Source of the DNA: Cyclobacteriaceae bacterium | GTDB taxonomy: Bacteria > Bacteroidota > Bacteroidia > Cytophagales > Cyclobacteriaceae | Assembly: GCA_028284125.1 (NCBI GenBank) | Contig: JANQSI010000008.1 | Coordinates: 186,001 to 250,000, forward strand | Length of the DNA stretch: 64,000 nt | Reading direction: 5' to 3' | Part shown: piece after piece, positions 1 through 8,279 of the stretch | Position numbering within the stretch: position 1 is the stretch's first letter | Layout of the letters: each line of letters opens with the position of its first letter | Notes under the pieces: model-generated | Databases searched by the model: none | Told to the model about the DNA's origin: nothing | The model's input: the letters and a program-made list of their open reading frames with translations, nothing else | Made by a program: the position numbers and the translations under genes

Positions 1-1
1 C

Positions 2-931
2 CTTGATGCACCAACCGTAGTTGGAACTGATATTGCAGTACGAATTTCAACAGACTACAATGGTACAGATCCATCTACTGCCACGTGGACAGACCTTACC
101 GCTCAGTTTGATCAATTTCCTACTGGATCCGGGGCAGATTTTGGTCAGTATGAATCGCAGGTCAGTTTGGCAGCATGGGAAGGCCAGCAAGTTTACATTG
201 GATTCTACTATCGATCAACACTTGATAACTCTGCACTTTGGAGAGTAATTGATATTGGTGTGGATAATGGAACTCCAGTGAATATTACCACACAAAATGA
301 GTTTTATGAGTACAGTGAATCTACAGATTTCTGGTCACCGGCCGATGAGGATGGCTATTTTGTTACAGAAGCTGATTTTGAATCGATGGGCGTATTTTTG
401 AACTTTGGTAGCGATGTGCCTGCTGATGATTATCTGCCGCAGTTTCTGACAACTTTACGACCATTTGCTCAAGAAGAAGACGAGCAGGTGATTGTATACG
501 ATTATGTTTCAAGTAGTTCTGGCGCCCAAATACGTGGAGACTTTTACACATTCCTGGGAGGTACTTGGGTTAAATGGGAGTCTACAGTAGCTCAAACCCT
601 TGGTTTTGCTCATGACGGAACAGGATGGGAGGCAGATAATACAATTAAGTATTCATTGACTGGTGATGACTATACCGCGATTGCAGCTGCGTATGCTAGT
701 AGCAACTCAGCAGGCTCTGAAAGTATGTCGGACTTTGGTAATTATGACATTGGTCTCTGGTCAAGTACGGAGATTTTTGAGTCAATCACAACTCGATTGG
801 AAACTAACTTCGGTCCTATACCTGCAGGTCAGAAATACCTGGTTAGTTATGCAGTATGGAAGCCGGGTAATGATGTTTTCACCTTGAATGTTATCTACGA
901 CGGATCATCTTGGTCTGAAATAACTGAATAA
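2..931 (+). CDS. Secreted choice-of-anchor-like protein, C-terminal part (5' end outside window)
   Basis: The reading frame is open from the left edge (LDAPTVVGTDIAVRIS...), so the ATG at 167 in the ORF track is internal and the gene starts before the window. The stretch SLAAWEGQQVYIGFYYRS followed by LWRVIDIGVDN resembles the closing strands of choice-of-anchor J or cleaved-adhesin domains found in secreted Bacteroidota proteins. The remaining ~200 residues are rich in aromatic and acidic residues and probably form a beta-rich extracellular domain. No membrane segment or sorting signal is visible in the portion seen. A strong terminator follows directly. The domain name rests on pattern resemblance only; secretion is inferred from the family. 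Confidence 0.7.
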   Translation, partial: LDAPTVVGTDIAVRISTDYNGTDPSTATWTDLTAQFDQFPTGSGADFGQYESQVSLAAWEGQQVYIGFYYRSTLDNSALWRVIDIGVDNGTPVNITTQNEFYEYSESTDFWSPADEDGYFVTEADFESMGVFLNFGSDVPADDYLPQFLTTLRPFAQEEDEQVIVYDYVSSSSGAQIRGDFYTFLGGTWVKWESTVAQTLGFAHDGTGWEADNTIKYSLTGDDYTAIAAAYASSNSAGSESMSDFGNYDIGLWSSTEIFESITTRLETNFGPIPAGQKYLVSYAVWKPGNDVFTLNVIYDGSSWSEITE

Positions 932-943
932 ATATTAACATCA

Positions 944-979
944 AAAAACGCTCCCTATTTGGGGGCGTTTTTCTTTTTT
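944..979 (+). terminator. Rho-independent terminator after the first gene
   Basis: A 12-bp stem with one G-T pair (aaaaacgctccc / gggggcgttttt) closes a 5-nt loop and is followed by a T-rich tail. It lies 12 nt after the stop codon at 931. Confidence 0.9.
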
Positions 980-1030
980 GCTTTGTGAAGCAAATTATGT
1001 GTAGTTTAAGATTTTAACACCAATACTTGA

Positions 1031-1600
1031 ATGCACAAAATCCTACCTTATGAACGATGGAATCAATACTACAATTCCAGCTATGATGAAAAATCTCCGT
1101 TTGCAGGTAAAGAGTATAACTACGATTTGTATTCTGAAAATATCTATGGGTATTATATAGATCCGGCATGGGATTTTATTGGGTCGGAGACGCTGTATAT
1201 TAAGATCATTTTCGTCGATTATGAAATTAAGTTTGCGGTTATAGAAATGATTGGGGAATGGAACGACGCGATCAACAATGATATTATGCAGCTCAAGCGT
1301 AGTATTTTGGAGTTTATGATGGATTATGGAATAAATAAGTTTGCGCTAATTGGTGAAAGTGTCATGAATTTTCACGGAAGTGATGATTGCTATTATGAAG
1401 AATGGTTTGAGGAGGTAGAGGATGGTTGGATTGCAGGAATTAATTTTCATGAGCATGTTGAAAATGAAATGAAGAAATTCAATATTGATAACTACATAAA
1501 TATGTCTGGGAGTCTTTCGATTGACAAGTGGAGGACGCTTACACCGCATAAGTTTTATGAGCTGCTGGATGGATTAATTATGAGAAGACTTTCCGCTTAA
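1031..1600 (+). CDS. Hypothetical protein, 189 aa
   Basis: I do not recognise a family. The protein is acidic and rich in Tyr, Asn and Asp (for example YYNSSYDEKSPF near the N-terminus), with no signal peptide or membrane segment, so it is probably cytoplasmic. The middle part (about residues 50-115) has regular alternating hydrophobics, as in a small alpha/beta domain. It is flanked by a terminator upstream, and the next gene follows after 11 nt, so the two are probably co-transcribed. The start is the first ATG after the terminator. Confidence 0.65.
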   Translation: MHKILPYERWNQYYNSSYDEKSPFAGKEYNYDLYSENIYGYYIDPAWDFIGSETLYIKIIFVDYEIKFAVIEMIGEWNDAINNDIMQLKRSILEFMMDYGINKFALIGESVMNFHGSDDCYYEEWFEEVEDGWIAGINFHEHVENEMKKFNIDNYINMSGSLSIDKWRTLTPHKFYELLDGLIMRRLSA

Positions 1601-1611
1601 AGGAGAATGTA

Positions 1612-2526
1612 ATGAAAGTATTATTTACATGGTTTGGGTTAGTACTTGGATTCTTATTCCTGACTAATTGTGGGTCTGAAGATCCTAATCCTGCAGGAGA
1701 TGAAGACCAGGGTGGTGATAGTGCTACGGAAGTAGGAGATGCTGGTAAGGATGCTTCAGAATGTTATCCAGCCTTTGAGGAAAATGAGCTCAATGTGGTC
1801 ACCTGGAATATTCAATTTTTTCCTTTGGTAGGAAATTCCACTGTGGGTAAGGTACAGGATATTATTGAAAGCCTAGATGCTGATATCATTGCTGTACAAG
1901 AGATTGCTGAAGCTCCGGAATTTATTGCAATGGCCGATGAAATGGACGGCTGGAGTGGGGTCTATTCTGATGTGAGGTTTACTTTGGAAATAGGCTACCT
2001 ATACAAGCAGAGGGCGTTTACATCTTTTGGAGAACTGACTGAATTATTTGGTGACGACTCAAATGCCTTTCCTCGTGAAGCAGTAAGAGTAGATGCAACA
2101 CATGTTAGTGGATTGGAAGTTACCTTTATAAATATTCACCTGAAATGTTGCGGTGGAAGTGGTAGCGAAGAGCAAATGAGAAGAGAAGCAGCAAGCATAC
2201 AGCTAAAAGAATATATCGATACCAATCTTGCAGATAGAGCGGTCATTTTGCTTGGAGATTTTAATGATGGTATTTCAGATACTGATTCTCCTTTTCAGAA
2301 TTTCAAAGGTGATCCGAATTATATGTTTGCAGATCAAACAATAGCAGATGGAACTGAGACAAATTGGAGTTATCCTAGCTGGCCAAGCCACCTGGACCAC
2401 ATACTAATCAGTGATGAGCTTTTTGACATGGTTCGGAATGTTCAGACTGTGATACCAATAGATTGCGTAACCAATTATGAGTCCAGGGTTTCTGATCATT
2501 ATCCCGTGCTTGCTTCCTTTAAATAA
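1612..2526 (+). CDS. Exported endonuclease/exonuclease/phosphatase (EEP) family lipoprotein
   Basis: Metal-dependent phosphodiesterase/nuclease fold, 304 aa. The N-terminus is a lipoprotein signal (hydrophobic run then LTNCGS), followed by an acidic linker (GDEDQGGDS). The EEP motifs occur in order: NVVTWNIQFF, DIIAVQEI with the metal-binding Glu, FINIHLK, LLGDFND with the Asp/Asn pair, and SDHYPVLASF with the catalytic His at the C-terminus. All key motifs are present, so the enzyme should be active, anchored in the periplasm or on the outer membrane. A good ribosome-binding site (aaggag) precedes the ATG, which is otherwise uncommon here. The substrate (nucleic acid, lipid or sugar phosphate) cannot be told from sequence. 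Confidence 0.88.
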   Translation: MKVLFTWFGLVLGFLFLTNCGSEDPNPAGDEDQGGDSATEVGDAGKDASECYPAFEENELNVVTWNIQFFPLVGNSTVGKVQDIIESLDADIIAVQEIAEAPEFIAMADEMDGWSGVYSDVRFTLEIGYLYKQRAFTSFGELTELFGDDSNAFPREAVRVDATHVSGLEVTFINIHLKCCGGSGSEEQMRREAASIQLKEYIDTNLADRAVILLGDFNDGISDTDSPFQNFKGDPNYMFADQTIADGTETNWSYPSWPSHLDHILISDELFDMVRNVQTVIPIDCVTNYESRVSDHYPVLASFK

Positions 2527-2569
2527 ATTCTACTTTTCTCCTAGATTCTGTCTTGTTTTTGTGAATTGT

Positions 2570-3403
2570 CTAATCCAACACCGATTGGCCATCTGAATAC
2601 TCTTTTTCAATTCCGTGATCTTTAACCACTTCGTCGATACTCATTGAGTTAAGGCGTTCAATGACTTCCTCACTTAGTGCCATGAAATCTCCTGCAACAT
2701 CACTTTGATCCAGAAAATTGTAAATCGACTGGTTGGAGTCATGCGCTTCACACACCCTTATCGATTCTCTCACAGGCTGATTCAAAATCAATTTCCCCAG
2801 TTCCTTTTCAGCCTGCCGTTTCACTTTTTGATGATGCAGGGTATGCTTTCGAAAAAAATTAAAATAGATACCCAAAACGTTCAAAGGAGTTTCTTTTTCA
2901 ATTTCACTCACATAATGCAGTAATTTTTTAAATCCGTTAATAGAAAAGGAATCAGGAATCGCTGGGATCAGGATGCTATCGGTGTTGGCAAGAAAAGACT
3001 TTACTGTGACACCAAAATGTGTTGGACAGTCTAATAAAATCAAATCGTATTTATGCTTCAGATTTGAAAGCAGTTTGTAAAAAAGGATGTGACCAAAAGA
3101 AATAAACTGAGTATTTGACTCAAAAGCTGCCATCTGATAGTTTCCGGGAATCAAGTGCAGATAATAAGAGATTTCGAGAGGTTCAATCTTAGGCTGACCG
3201 TCGTGAAGGAGCTTTTTGGAAATGGAAAATAAATTGGAAGTATGTTCACTAGAGTTTGATAACGCCAACGTGAGATTAGCCTGTGGATCACAATCAATGA
3301 CAAGGACTTTGAAAGACCGAGACCAACTGAGCGCAAGGTTAAGCGTAGTGCTGGTTTTTCCAACACCACCTTTGAAGTTATAAATTGCTATTGTATGCGA
3401 CAT
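2570..3403 (-). CDS. ParA/Soj-family ATPase without a visible ParB partner
   Basis: The protein begins SHTIAIYNFKGGVGKTSTT, a deviant Walker A (K11-T17 region). VLVIDCDPQANLTLAL gives the A' motif and DLILLDCPTHFGV the Walker B. Length (277 aa) fits small ParA/Soj ATPases that position chromosomes, plasmids or protein cargo. No ParB-like gene or parS-like cluster lies nearby; the neighbours are SprT-like and HicB genes on the same strand. It could therefore be an orphan ATPase positioning some other cargo, or a relic of an integrated element. The C-terminal acidic tail (KEYSDGQSVLD) is not part of the core fold. Confidence 0.88.
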   Translation of the reverse strand: MSHTIAIYNFKGGVGKTSTTLNLALSWSRSFKVLVIDCDPQANLTLALSNSSEHTSNLFSISKKLLHDGQPKIEPLEISYYLHLIPGNYQMAAFESNTQFISFGHILFYKLLSNLKHKYDLILLDCPTHFGVTVKSFLANTDSILIPAIPDSFSINGFKKLLHYVSEIEKETPLNVLGIYFNFFRKHTLHHQKVKRQAEKELGKLILNQPVRESIRVCEAHDSNQSIYNFLDQSDVAGDFMALSEEVIERLNSMSIDEVVKDHGIEKEYSDGQSVLD

Positions 3404-3487
3404 GGTTTATTCTAATGCTACAACAGCGGGCGATTAGATTAGACTATCAAGATAGGGAAAAAGGAAGTTTAAATCGTTATGTAGGTG

Positions 3488-4096
3488 TTATTTCTTTTGG
3501 TTGAGGGACGAAACCTCCGCTATCTCTGCTATAGCATATTTCCTTCCTGTTTTTATTTCGAGACAAATGCTACGAGTTCTTTTCTTCTCAAGTTTTCTGA
3601 AAATCCGCTTATTGAATTGAAAATCTGCACCAACGTTGACGTCTTTCAACTGGAGTGAGGGAGTTGAATCGAATTTTTTTAAAATATTGAAAAGTGCTGG
3701 GTCAGAGCAACTCGAAGCTTTTGGATTGGAGAAGTATTTATTTAAAGCTATAAGTACTCGTTCATCAAACACCTTATCGGTTAGCATTGGTTGCGCAACT
3801 TCTTTGAAGCATTTTTTCCATTCAATCCCGTGTGGCATGATACGATTTCCATACTTCTTAAAAGCCACCAAATGTGCCACCTCATGTAAGTACGTCACAA
3901 GGAAAGAGTAGGCGTTTAGATCGTTGTTTATGGAAATAATGTGTCGATCGATCTCATGATCGTAGCGGTAGTCTCCCAGCTTTGTTTGACGAGTTTTCTT
4001 GATTTTGAATTCAAAGCCAAGCTTTTCGTATAGCTTATTACAGTAAGAAACTGCGGCGGAGGGAACAAATTTTTTGAAGACTTCTTCTGCGGTCAA
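3488..4096 (-). CDS. SprT-like zinc metalloprotease-fold protein
   Basis: 202 aa with the zinc motif H71-E-V-A-H75 in YLHEVAHLVAFKKYG, followed by MPHGIEWKKCF, where the third His would sit as in SprT/Spartan-like domains. The C-terminal third is basic (KRIFRKLEKKRTRS) and resembles the nucleic-acid-binding tails of this family. The start is TTG at 4096, because no ATG is in frame upstream before a stop. Only 1 nt separates it from the hicB stop, so it is translated with hicB. Family members act on DNA-protein crosslinks or are uncharacterised; the exact role here is unknown. Confidence 0.82.
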   Translation of the reverse strand: MTAEEVFKKFVPSAAVSYCNKLYEKLGFEFKIKKTRQTKLGDYRYDHEIDRHIISINNDLNAYSFLVTYLHEVAHLVAFKKYGNRIMPHGIEWKKCFKEVAQPMLTDKVFDERVLIALNKYFSNPKASSCSDPALFNILKKFDSTPSLQLKDVNVGADFQFNKRIFRKLEKKRTRSICLEIKTGRKYAIAEIAEVSSLNQKK

Positions 4097-4097
4097 A

Positions 4098-4316
4098 TCA
4101 AGCGTATGATAATTTTCCTTTAGGAACAGGAATTGGACGATTTTCTGACTTTGCAGTTTCGATCCATTCTTGAATGATTACGTTGGTATTCCTAAGAGCT
4201 TCTTCATAGCTACTTCCATCAGCCATGCATCCAGCTAGTTCAGGAACTTCCGCAATGTAAGAATCGTCTTCCTCACTCCAATAAATTATGATTTCATACT
4301 TGTAATCATTCATCAT
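4098..4316 (-). CDS. hicB: HicB-like antitoxin, intact
   Basis: A 72-residue protein whose sequence YEIIIYWSEEDDSYIAEVPELAGC is the classic start of the HicB partial RNase-H fold. It is followed by GSSYEEALRNTNVIIQEWIETA and a short PVPKGK end. This is the short HicB form without an added DNA-binding domain. In HicAB systems HicB neutralises the HicA mRNA interferase. Here the upstream hicA frame is broken (see next entry), so HicB has no working cognate toxin at this locus. Two ATGs in a row (4316 and 4313) are possible starts. Confidence 0.9.
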   Translation of the reverse strand: MMNDYKYEIIIYWSEEDDSYIAEVPELAGCMADGSSYEEALRNTNVIIQEWIETAKSENRPIPVPKGKLSYA

Positions 4317-4540
4317 GAAACAATTTATACTTTAATATAACATTTCTAACTTGTTTAACCTGATATGGCTTGGCCATGTCTTTTTTAGGTTGAAGGTTCA
4401 AAATTTCCTCTATCCCTTCCTTGGTATAGATATGATGACTTCCCTTATCCTAAGTTAAGTAAGATTGTCTTCAGAACTTTAAACTTAATATTCTTGTCTC
4501 TAGTTCCAGATAATATCTGTATTATGTCCTTCTGACCCAT
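4306..4540 (-). pseudogene. hicA: Broken hicA toxin gene (frameshifted by a small deletion)
   Basis: Not in the ORF track. Reading the minus strand from ATG 4540 gives MGQKDIIQILSGTRDKNIKF and then ILLNLG before TAA at 4447-4445. In the next frame the protein resumes as DKGSHHIYTKEGIEEILNLQ, then PKKDMAKPYQVKQVRNVILK, ending at TGA 4308-4306 inside the start of hicB. Joined, this is a full HicA-like sequence, including the GSHHI segment that carries the catalytic His of HicA. About five to six residues normally between LG and GSHH are missing and the frame is shifted, consistent with a deletion near 14 nt. The start overlaps the der stop (TAATG), so it would be read through from der. The toxin is very probably inactive. 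Confidence 0.82.
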
Positions 4541-5844
4541 TACTTCTTTCTAAACACCACCTTTACAGGTACTCCTTTGAAATCAAAATGAGACCGTATT
4601 TTATTAGTCAGATAACGCTGGTAAGGTTCCTTTATGTATTGAGGGAAATTGCAAAAAAAAGCGAACGTGGGTGTTTGTGTAGGTAGCTGAGTGATGTACT
4701 TGATTTTTATATACTGACCTCTGACTGCTGGCGGGGGATAGTTTTTTATTTCTTCGCCGATGATTTCATTCAGCTTTGAAGTTGGGATCTTGCGTGTTCT
4801 GTTTTCATAAACTTCAAGTGCCATTTCTAACGTTTGCATGATCCGCTGCTTATTAAGAACAGAAGTGAAAATAATTGGCGTGTAGCTCATAGGACCAAGC
4901 TTTTCTTCAAAAACCTTTCTGTATTCATCAGCTGTTTTGGTCTCCTTGGTCACTAAGTCCCATTTGTTGACCATCAAAACGATTCCTTTTTTGTATTTGT
5001 GAGCCAAACCAATGATGTTCATGTCCTGGCTTTCGATTCCTGTCTGTGCATCAATCATAACAATGCAAACATCAGAATCTTGAAGCGCTTGAATGGCTCG
5101 AAGAACCGAATAGAACTCAATGTCTTCTTTGACTTTTGCTTTTCTTCGTATTCCTGCTGTGTCTGTAAGAATGAAATCTTTCCCGAATTGATTATATCGT
5201 GTATTGATGGCATCCCGAGTTGTTCCGGCAATGTCCGTGACTATGCTTCTCTCTTTGCCAATAAGTGCGTTTACAAATGAAGACTTTCCAACGTTTGGTC
5301 TTCCCAAAATCGCGATTCTAGGAATGTCATCTTGTTGAGGCGCTTCTTCTTCAAAATGTTCTGAAATGGCATCAAGTAGATCTCCGGTGCCTGATCCGCT
5401 GGAAGAAGCTATTGGGAAAATATCAGCATCTAACCCAAGTGCATAGAATTCATTGGCGACCAGTGCTTTTTCCTGATTATCGGCTTTGTTAGCTGCAAGA
5501 AATACTGGCTTTTTGATTTCCCTAACAACGTTTGCAAAATCTTGATCTAATCCATGCAGTCCAGCATCACAGTCAACCATGAAGAGGATTGCAGATGCTT
5601 CTTCGAGCGCTTCCTTTACTTGAGTTCTGATTGCACCTTCGAAAATATCGTCTGATCCTTCTACATATCCACCAGTATCAATCACGGTGAAGCTTTTCCC
5701 GTTCCATTCCCCATAGCCATAATGGCGATCTCGAGTGACTCCAGATTCATTGTCCATAATCGCCTGCTTCCTTTCAACCAATCGATTGAAGAGCGTTGAT
5801 TTGCCCACATTAGGGCGACCCACTATGGCGAGAATGTTTGACAT
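4540..5844 (-). CDS. der: Ribosome assembly GTPase Der (EngA)
   Basis: 434 aa with two tandem GTPase domains. Domain 1 has GRPNVGKSTLFN near residue 8, DTGGY and NKAD. Domain 2 has GRPNVGKSSFVN near residue 180, DTAGI and NKWD. The C-terminal KH-like domain ends VPVKVVFRKK. Der is essential for 50S subunit maturation, and length and motif order match the family. It lies 103 nt downstream of era on the same strand, a pairing common in Bacteroidota. The spacer contains a dispersed-repeat-like sequence. The stop overlaps the remnant hicA start. Confidence 0.98.
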   Translation of the reverse strand: MSNILAIVGRPNVGKSTLFNRLVERKQAIMDNESGVTRDRHYGYGEWNGKSFTVIDTGGYVEGSDDIFEGAIRTQVKEALEEASAILFMVDCDAGLHGLDQDFANVVREIKKPVFLAANKADNQEKALVANEFYALGLDADIFPIASSSGSGTGDLLDAISEHFEEEAPQQDDIPRIAILGRPNVGKSSFVNALIGKERSIVTDIAGTTRDAINTRYNQFGKDFILTDTAGIRRKAKVKEDIEFYSVLRAIQALQDSDVCIVMIDAQTGIESQDMNIIGLAHKYKKGIVLMVNKWDLVTKETKTADEYRKVFEEKLGPMSYTPIIFTSVLNKQRIMQTLEMALEVYENRTRKIPTSKLNEIIGEEIKNYPPPAVRGQYIKIKYITQLPTQTPTFAFFCNFPQYIKEPYQRYLTNKIRSHFDFKGVPVKVVFRKK

Positions 5845-5851
5845 TAAAATA

Positions 5852-5945
5852 GTTACAAGTTGCTAGTTGTAAGCGATAAGTTGTCAGTTTGAGAGTGCAA
5901 AAGTACCCAGTAGTTGGAACTTGCAGCTAGAAACTTGTGACTAGC
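5852..5945. repeat. CAAGTTG/AGCTGCAAG-type repeat tract between era and der
   Basis: The spacer has two arms. The left contains gttacaagttgctagttgtaag; the right (gaacttgcagctagaaactt) is of the same type on the other strand. The left arm shares tacaagttgc, and the right arm in reverse complement shares agctgcaag, with a tract inside mutS2 near 45.11 kb. This looks like a dispersed short intergenic repeat, partly palindromic. The family assignment is inference from these shared words. Confidence 0.5.
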
Positions 5946-5947
5946 TA

Positions 5948-6832
5948 TTAGTACCCAAACTTCTTAAGCTTACGCTCATCCTTCCGCCAGTCCTTTTCTA
6001 CTTTAACAAACGTTTCCAAGTGTATTTTTTTTCCGAAAAAGGCTTCCATATCTTTCCTAGCCTGAGTTCCAACTCGTTTGATGGCTTCTGCTTTTTTGCC
6101 GATGATGATTCCTTTTTGACTGTCTCGCTCAACATAGATCTCAGCTTCAATCCGTATGATGTCTTTTTCTTCTTTGAAACTGATAACAGCGACCTCCGTG
6201 CTATAAGGAATTTCTTGTTTGTAGTTCAGAAATATTTTTTCCCTGATTATTTCAGAGCAGATAAACCTTTCCGATTTGTCGGTCATTTCATCTTCTGGGA
6301 AGTAAGCAGGGTGTTCTGGAAGTAAATCAAGTATTCGATTGAAAAGCGTATCTGTGTTTTTCTTATCTAGTGCTGATAAGGTGATGATTTCAAGATCCGG
6401 ATAAAGCTCTTTCCAGTAATTCGTTTTGTCCAACGTCTGAGAGCCTTTCTCCAGATCTGTTTTATTAATCAGAAACAAAACAGGTGCTCCAGCTTGCAGC
6501 GCCATTTCGATGACTTCTGGGTGATCATTCTTGTCTTCAAGTGCCACCATTAATAAAATAACATCGGCATCTTCGAAAGCACTTCGTACGAAACCCATCA
6601 TTTTCTCCTGAAGTTTGTATGCAGGATCAATGGCACCAGGTGTATCAGAAAAAACAATTTGATAGTCGGGGTCAGTAAGAATACCAAACATCCGATGGCG
6701 GGTAGTCTGAGCCTTACTGCTGGTAATGGCTATTTTTTCGCCCATAAAAGCATTGAGCAATGTTGATTTGCCAACATTGGGTCTGCCAATGATATTTACA
6801 AAACCTGCCTTGAATGGTTTCTTTGCCTCCAT
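5948..6832 (-). CDS. era: GTPase Era
   Basis: 294 aa. The GTPase domain has GRPNVGKSTLLNAFMGEK (P-loop near residue 17), DTPGA and NKTD. The C-terminal KH domain has GIIIGKKAEAIKRVGTQARK followed by FVKVEKDWR, the usual Era ending. Era binds the 3' end of 16S rRNA and is needed for 30S maturation. It is followed by der on the same strand and preceded, 35 nt away, by an unrelated esterase gene. Confidence 0.98.
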   Translation of the reverse strand: MEAKKPFKAGFVNIIGRPNVGKSTLLNAFMGEKIAITSSKAQTTRHRMFGILTDPDYQIVFSDTPGAIDPAYKLQEKMMGFVRSAFEDADVILLMVALEDKNDHPEVIEMALQAGAPVLFLINKTDLEKGSQTLDKTNYWKELYPDLEIITLSALDKKNTDTLFNRILDLLPEHPAYFPEDEMTDKSERFICSEIIREKIFLNYKQEIPYSTEVAVISFKEEKDIIRIEAEIYVERDSQKGIIIGKKAEAIKRVGTQARKDMEAFFGKKIHLETFVKVEKDWRKDERKLKKFGY

Positions 6833-6867
6833 GAAGAACGCAAAGCTAGAAAGGTTAAACTACCAAT

Positions 6868-7896
6868 TCATTGATTGTTCATAGGATTATCCTTCCACTT
6901 GACTTTAGTTGTAGATTTTTCGCCAGAATATTCACCCCAAACTTCATCGGAAGCTCCCTTTACTATTTTGAATGATCCGTAGGGAGATACTTCAACATTT
7001 CCTTCTTCTGTATTAAAAATCAGTGGAAAAGAGCTGAATTTAACTCCATTTTCCAAAGTCACAACAGGGTTGATCCTTGAAAAATAATAGCCTTTCCTTT
7101 GTGCGCTTGGAATGTACTCTGTCTTTAATTCAAATGAGGCGATCTCAGATTTGGGTCCACGTGTAAAAAGGATTAGTGGATACTTCAGCCTTTTTGACCA
7201 GGAATCACCAGTGTGACTTCCCTTGTTATCCTCATAGTAAAAAAGATTTTTTCCTGGCTTAAATCCGGCTTTAGAAAGTGTATAGTACATAGTCAATACA
7301 TCGTCCCAATCATTTGTTCCAATATCAATCCAAATGCACTGGTTTGATTTTGAAATCTTTTCATTGTGTATTTTAAAATCACTTACCCAATAGGAGGGGG
7401 ATTGGGCAATAATAAATGAAAAAACGTTCGGGTTTTTAATGCCTGCCCAGGTGCTGTGAAGCCCGCCAAAAGAAGCGCCCATTAGAGCACGCCTTTTTGA
7501 GGTTGCATACTTGGAATCAACAAATGGTATGATTTGATTGACGATCTTGTTGGTATATTCATTTGCAGTTGACGAGTACCTTCCTATTGATTGATCCTTG
7601 TAAGGAAGGAATTTTGACTCCCTTTTTCCTTGATTAAAGATGGCAACCAGGATGATGGGCTCTATTTGATCACTTTTAATCCATTCATCAAGCTTTTCAT
7701 TGAGTTGCCACGAGTTTGCACCAAAGAGCCATTCTCCGTCATTTGAGTAGACAGTAGGGTAAACTTTACCAGAGTAGTAATCCGGTGGGAGATAGACTTC
7801 AATGGTCATATCGCCTATTGAATGTCGTTCTATTTGAGCATGAACTATGCAGCTTATGAAGAGAAATACGATGGTGAAGTTTTTGAGCATTTTCAA
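6868..7896 (-). CDS. Exported alpha/beta-hydrolase, putative esterase (enterochelin-esterase-like)
   Basis: 342 aa with an N-terminal signal peptide (MLKNFTIVFLFISCIVHAQ). The body resembles the putative esterase family PF00756: IEVYLPPDYYSGKVYPTVY, then VDSKYATSKRRALMGASFGG, where S142 is the nucleophile in the G-x-S-x-G elbow. A His in the segment GSHTGDSW is the likely triad base. About 90 extra C-terminal residues (after TRGPKSE) are beta-rich and of unknown role. It probably acts in the periplasm. The substrate is unknown; siderophore or carbohydrate ester hydrolysis are the usual roles of relatives. Confidence 0.8.
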   Translation of the reverse strand: MKMLKNFTIVFLFISCIVHAQIERHSIGDMTIEVYLPPDYYSGKVYPTVYSNDGEWLFGANSWQLNEKLDEWIKSDQIEPIILVAIFNQGKRESKFLPYKDQSIGRYSSTANEYTNKIVNQIIPFVDSKYATSKRRALMGASFGGLHSTWAGIKNPNVFSFIIAQSPSYWVSDFKIHNEKISKSNQCIWIDIGTNDWDDVLTMYYTLSKAGFKPGKNLFYYEDNKGSHTGDSWSKRLKYPLILFTRGPKSEIASFELKTEYIPSAQRKGYYFSRINPVVTLENGVKFSSFPLIFNTEEGNVEVSPYGSFKIVKGASDEVWGEYSGEKSTTKVKWKDNPMNNQ

Positions 7897-7933
7897 ATTG
7901 ACATACAGAAAAAATAAAACCCCTACAATTCTA

Positions 7934-7963
7934 TTGTCAATCCAATCGAGAATATTATTTTTG
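7934..7963 (+). promoter_or_regulatory. Bacteroidota-type promoter of the initiator tRNA gene
   Basis: TTG at 7934-7936, a 19-nt spacer, and TAttTTTG at 7956-7963: an exact match to the -33/-7 consensus TTG-N19-TAnnTTTG. It places the transcription start a few bases before the tRNA at 7974. Confidence 0.85.
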
Positions 7964-7973
7964 CAATCCTTAT

Positions 7974-8046
<73 letters not shown>

Positions 8047-8050
8047 CTAG

Positions 8051-8080
8051 AAGGCCGATTTTGTCGGCCTTTTTTGTTTT
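8051..8080 (+). terminator. Terminator of the tRNA-fMet gene
   Basis: Perfect 8-bp stem aaggccga / tcggcctt with loop ttttg, followed by tttttgtttt, starting 5 nt after the tRNA. The 200 nt that follow, up to 8279, hold nothing I can recognise. Confidence 0.92.
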
Positions 8081-8279
8081 GGATGCAACTTCGGACAGTG
8101 AAAAATTGGCATTATTTCACTTTACTTTCGAGTTAAAAATTGTAAAAAAGACTTATTACAGAAAACTCGTACTTCCCCAGAAAAATTTCATCATAATTAT
8201 TTTACTAAAGTTTGTTAACCGACGCTCATGTATAAGATTCGATTAGTACTTTTCCAATAAGAATAGCTGCTAATTCACT

